A stretch of DNA of 64,000 nucleotides from NCBI RefSeq assembly GCF_001758465.1, contig NZ_MJIC01000004.1:186001-250000 (forward strand). The letters are read 5' to 3'. Both the position numbers and the translations under genes were made by a program. The DNA comes from Marisediminitalea lipolytica (GTDB lineage: Bacteria; Pseudomonadota; Gammaproteobacteria; Enterobacterales; Alteromonadaceae). Shown piece after piece: positions 62,583 through 64,000 of the stretch (position 1 is its first letter; each line of letters starts with the position of its first letter). The notes under the pieces were generated by a model. That model saw nothing but the letters and a program-made list of their open reading frames with translations. It did not search any database and had not been told where the DNA came from.

Positions 62583-64000
62583 ATGATGCCGATACTTAAA
62601 GCGCAAAATCTTGCATATACACTTCCCACCGGAGACATTCTTTTTCAGTCGGTTTCGGTGACGATGACATCACCCCGGGTTGGCTTGGTGGGTAAAAACG
62701 GCTGCGGTAAATCTATTCTGGCGGCAATGCTAAGTGGTGCACGTAAACCGAAGGCTGGGCATGTGGCGTGTGAGTTCAGAACCGCTATGTACACGCAGCA
62801 ACCCGGTCAATGGCTTCACGAAGGAGCAACGATTGCCGACCTGCTGGGCATTACTCCGGTAATCGACGCCATTGCGCAAATCGTCGACGGTGATTGTCAC
62901 CCCCAGCTGTTTGAAACCGTTGGTGACCGCTGGGACATTGTGGAATCTGTCAGCGCCCGGCTGGCAGCGCTTGGATTGCCGCAGGACTGCCAAACGAAGT
63001 GCGCCAGCCTGAGCGGTGGGGAACTGGCCAAACTGCGGCTGTGGCAGCTGTTTAATGCCGATCATCAACTGCTTATCTTAGATGAACCGTCTAATCATCT
63101 GGATGCTCAGTCCAGAGACTGGTTAGCCAGGCAAATCCGGCACACTGATGCTGCTGTGCTACTTATCAGTCACGACCGACAATTACTCGAAGATATGCAG
63201 GAAATCTGGGCGTTAAGCTCATCAGGTATACGGGTTTATGGGGGCAATTATTCCCACTATGCCGAACAGAAGTTCTTCGACGAGCAGGCACTGGAGCGTC
63301 AGTTAAATGCGCTCAATAAGCAGCAACAGCAGCTTCAGCGACAAATTCAGCGGGATCACGAAAAAGCTCAGCAACGTGCGGTGCAGGGTCAAAAACAGCG
63401 TGGCAGTCAGGCTAAATGCTTGCTGGACAGCCAAAAAGACAGGGCGACAGCAGGCGCCTCCAACCGCAGTAAAAATGCCCAGGCCAGGCAAAGGCAGTTA
63501 CAGCAAAAAACTGACAAGTTAAGAGCGGCAAAAGTACCGCAAAGGCAACAGGCAATCTACCTTGCAAGCGCACAGACTAGCCGAAAACAGGTTATTTCAG
63601 TTGTGCAGGGCAGGCTGGCATTTGGCAGTGAGCAAAGGATTAATCTGCAAGTGGCGGCAAACGAAAAAATACATTTGCAAGGAAGCAACGGCTCAGGAAA
63701 ATCAACCCTGTTGAAGTCAATCCAGGGCCAAATTCCCCTTAAGCAAGGTGAGTTAACCGTAAGCAGCCCATTGTATTACCTTGACCAGCATTTTAGTATC
63801 GTGGTCCCTGTACAGAGTTTGTTGGATAACCTGCTTAGTAGCTGTGATGGACTCACCGAAGCTGATGCCAGAACAATACTGGCAGGAATAGGATTTCGTC
63901 GCGACCGTGTTTACACCATGGCTGGCGAATTAAGCGGCGGTGAAAAAATGAAGCTGGCGATGTTAATTGTCAGCCATCAGTCGGCCACACAATCGGGTCA
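62583..64000 (+). CDS. ABC-F family ATPase (partial, runs off the window)
   Basis: Soluble protein with two ABC cassettes, of the family acting on ribosomes (Uup, EttA, YheS, resistance factors). The frame is open from ATG 62583 (AGGAGG six bases upstream; a second ATG at 62586) to the window end, about 472 codons. Cassette 1 has VGLVGKNGCGKSILA, the signature LSGGELAKLRL and LLILDEPSNHLD. A basic, Gln/Lys-rich linker follows at about residues 240-330. Cassette 2 has LQGSNGSGKSTLL and LSGGEKMKLAM. The short linker without a clear arm extension does not identify the subfamily. Confidence 0.9.
   Translation, partial: MMPILKAQNLAYTLPTGDILFQSVSVTMTSPRVGLVGKNGCGKSILAAMLSGARKPKAGHVACEFRTAMYTQQPGQWLHEGATIADLLGITPVIDAIAQIVDGDCHPQLFETVGDRWDIVESVSARLAALGLPQDCQTKCASLSGGELAKLRLWQLFNADHQLLILDEPSNHLDAQSRDWLARQIRHTDAAVLLISHDRQLLEDMQEIWALSSSGIRVYGGNYSHYAEQKFFDEQALERQLNALNKQQQQLQRQIQRDHEKAQQRAVQGQKQRGSQAKCLLDSQKDRATAGASNRSKNAQARQRQLQQKTDKLRAAKVPQRQQAIYLASAQTSRKQVISVVQGRLAFGSEQRINLQVAANEKIHLQGSNGSGKSTLLKSIQGQIPLKQGELTVSSPLYYLDQHFSIVVPVQSLLDNLLSSCDGLTEADARTILAGIGFRRDRVYTMAGELSGGEKMKLAMLIVSHQSATQSG

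Overview
The window looks like chromosomal DNA of a marine gammaproteobacterium of the Alteromonadales, most likely Alteromonadaceae. The evidence is E. coli/Shewanella-like gene content and order (aroF-tyrA, pheA with a Phe leader peptide, glrK-qseG-glrR, aspS-nudB-ruvCAB, ybgC-tolQRAB-pal-cpoB, tRNA-Lys array, nadA) combined with many MCP, GGDEF/EAL, Tat-TldD and MoxR genes. The genus is an inference from gene style; no marker such as 16S rRNA is present. Most of the window is densely coding housekeeping chromosome. The tRNA-flanked, A/T-rich stretch at about 36.3-40.2 kb is the only part that looks accessory or decayed.

Layout. 0-1.1 kb: a 2-oxoglutarate/Fe(II) oxygenase. 1.2-6.3 kb (minus): a MacB/LolD-type ABC operon with one ATPase, three consecutive HlyD-like adaptors and one permease. 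6.6-8.9 kb: aroF-tyrA behind a TyrR-box-like site. 8.9-11.3 kb: a chemoreceptor. 11.3-12.7 kb (minus): pheA with a readable leader peptide and attenuator. 12.7-13.9 kb (minus): a double-receiver protein and YciH. 14.0-18.6 kb: a partner-switching pair (STAS protein plus receiver-PP2C-kinase protein), a TerB-like protein and a GGDEF-EAL protein. 18.8-20.4 kb (minus): a periplasmic binding-like protein and an outer-membrane barrel. 20.7-24.4 kb: an EF-hand protein behind a sigma-54-type promoter, then glrK-qseG-glrR. 24.4-30.2 kb: DUF72 (minus), aspS-nudB-ruvC-ruvA-ruvB, and a small membrane protein behind an FNR-like box. 30.3-30.5 kb (minus): a candidate small RNA. 30.7-35.8 kb: the Tol-Pal operon. 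36.0-38.2 kb: three tRNA-Lys genes, nadA and tRNA-Ser(GGA), with decayed tRNA copies. 38.2-40.2 kb: an A/T-rich, mostly non-coding stretch with one hypothetical membrane protein and a possible pseudogene. 40.3-51.5 kb: an eight-gene Tat-TldD/TldE-DUF4159-MoxR-DUF58-BatA-like cluster. 51.5-57.1 kb: DUF1456 protein, a small ORF, a PAS chemoreceptor and a PAS-GGDEF-EAL protein. 57.1-62.3 kb: a NhaR-like LysR regulator divergent from a type-I-secretion-like ABC/HlyD/TolC operon whose ATPase domain has lost its motifs. 62.6 kb to the end: an ABC-F ATPase running off the window.

The two most promising undescribed systems are the 40.3-51.5 kb cluster, which joins an exported TldD-family metalloprotease to a MoxR AAA+/von Willebrand-type apparatus, and the 58.1-62.3 kb exporter, which keeps its membrane, adaptor and outer-membrane parts but has a nucleotide-binding domain without recognisable Walker or signature motifs.
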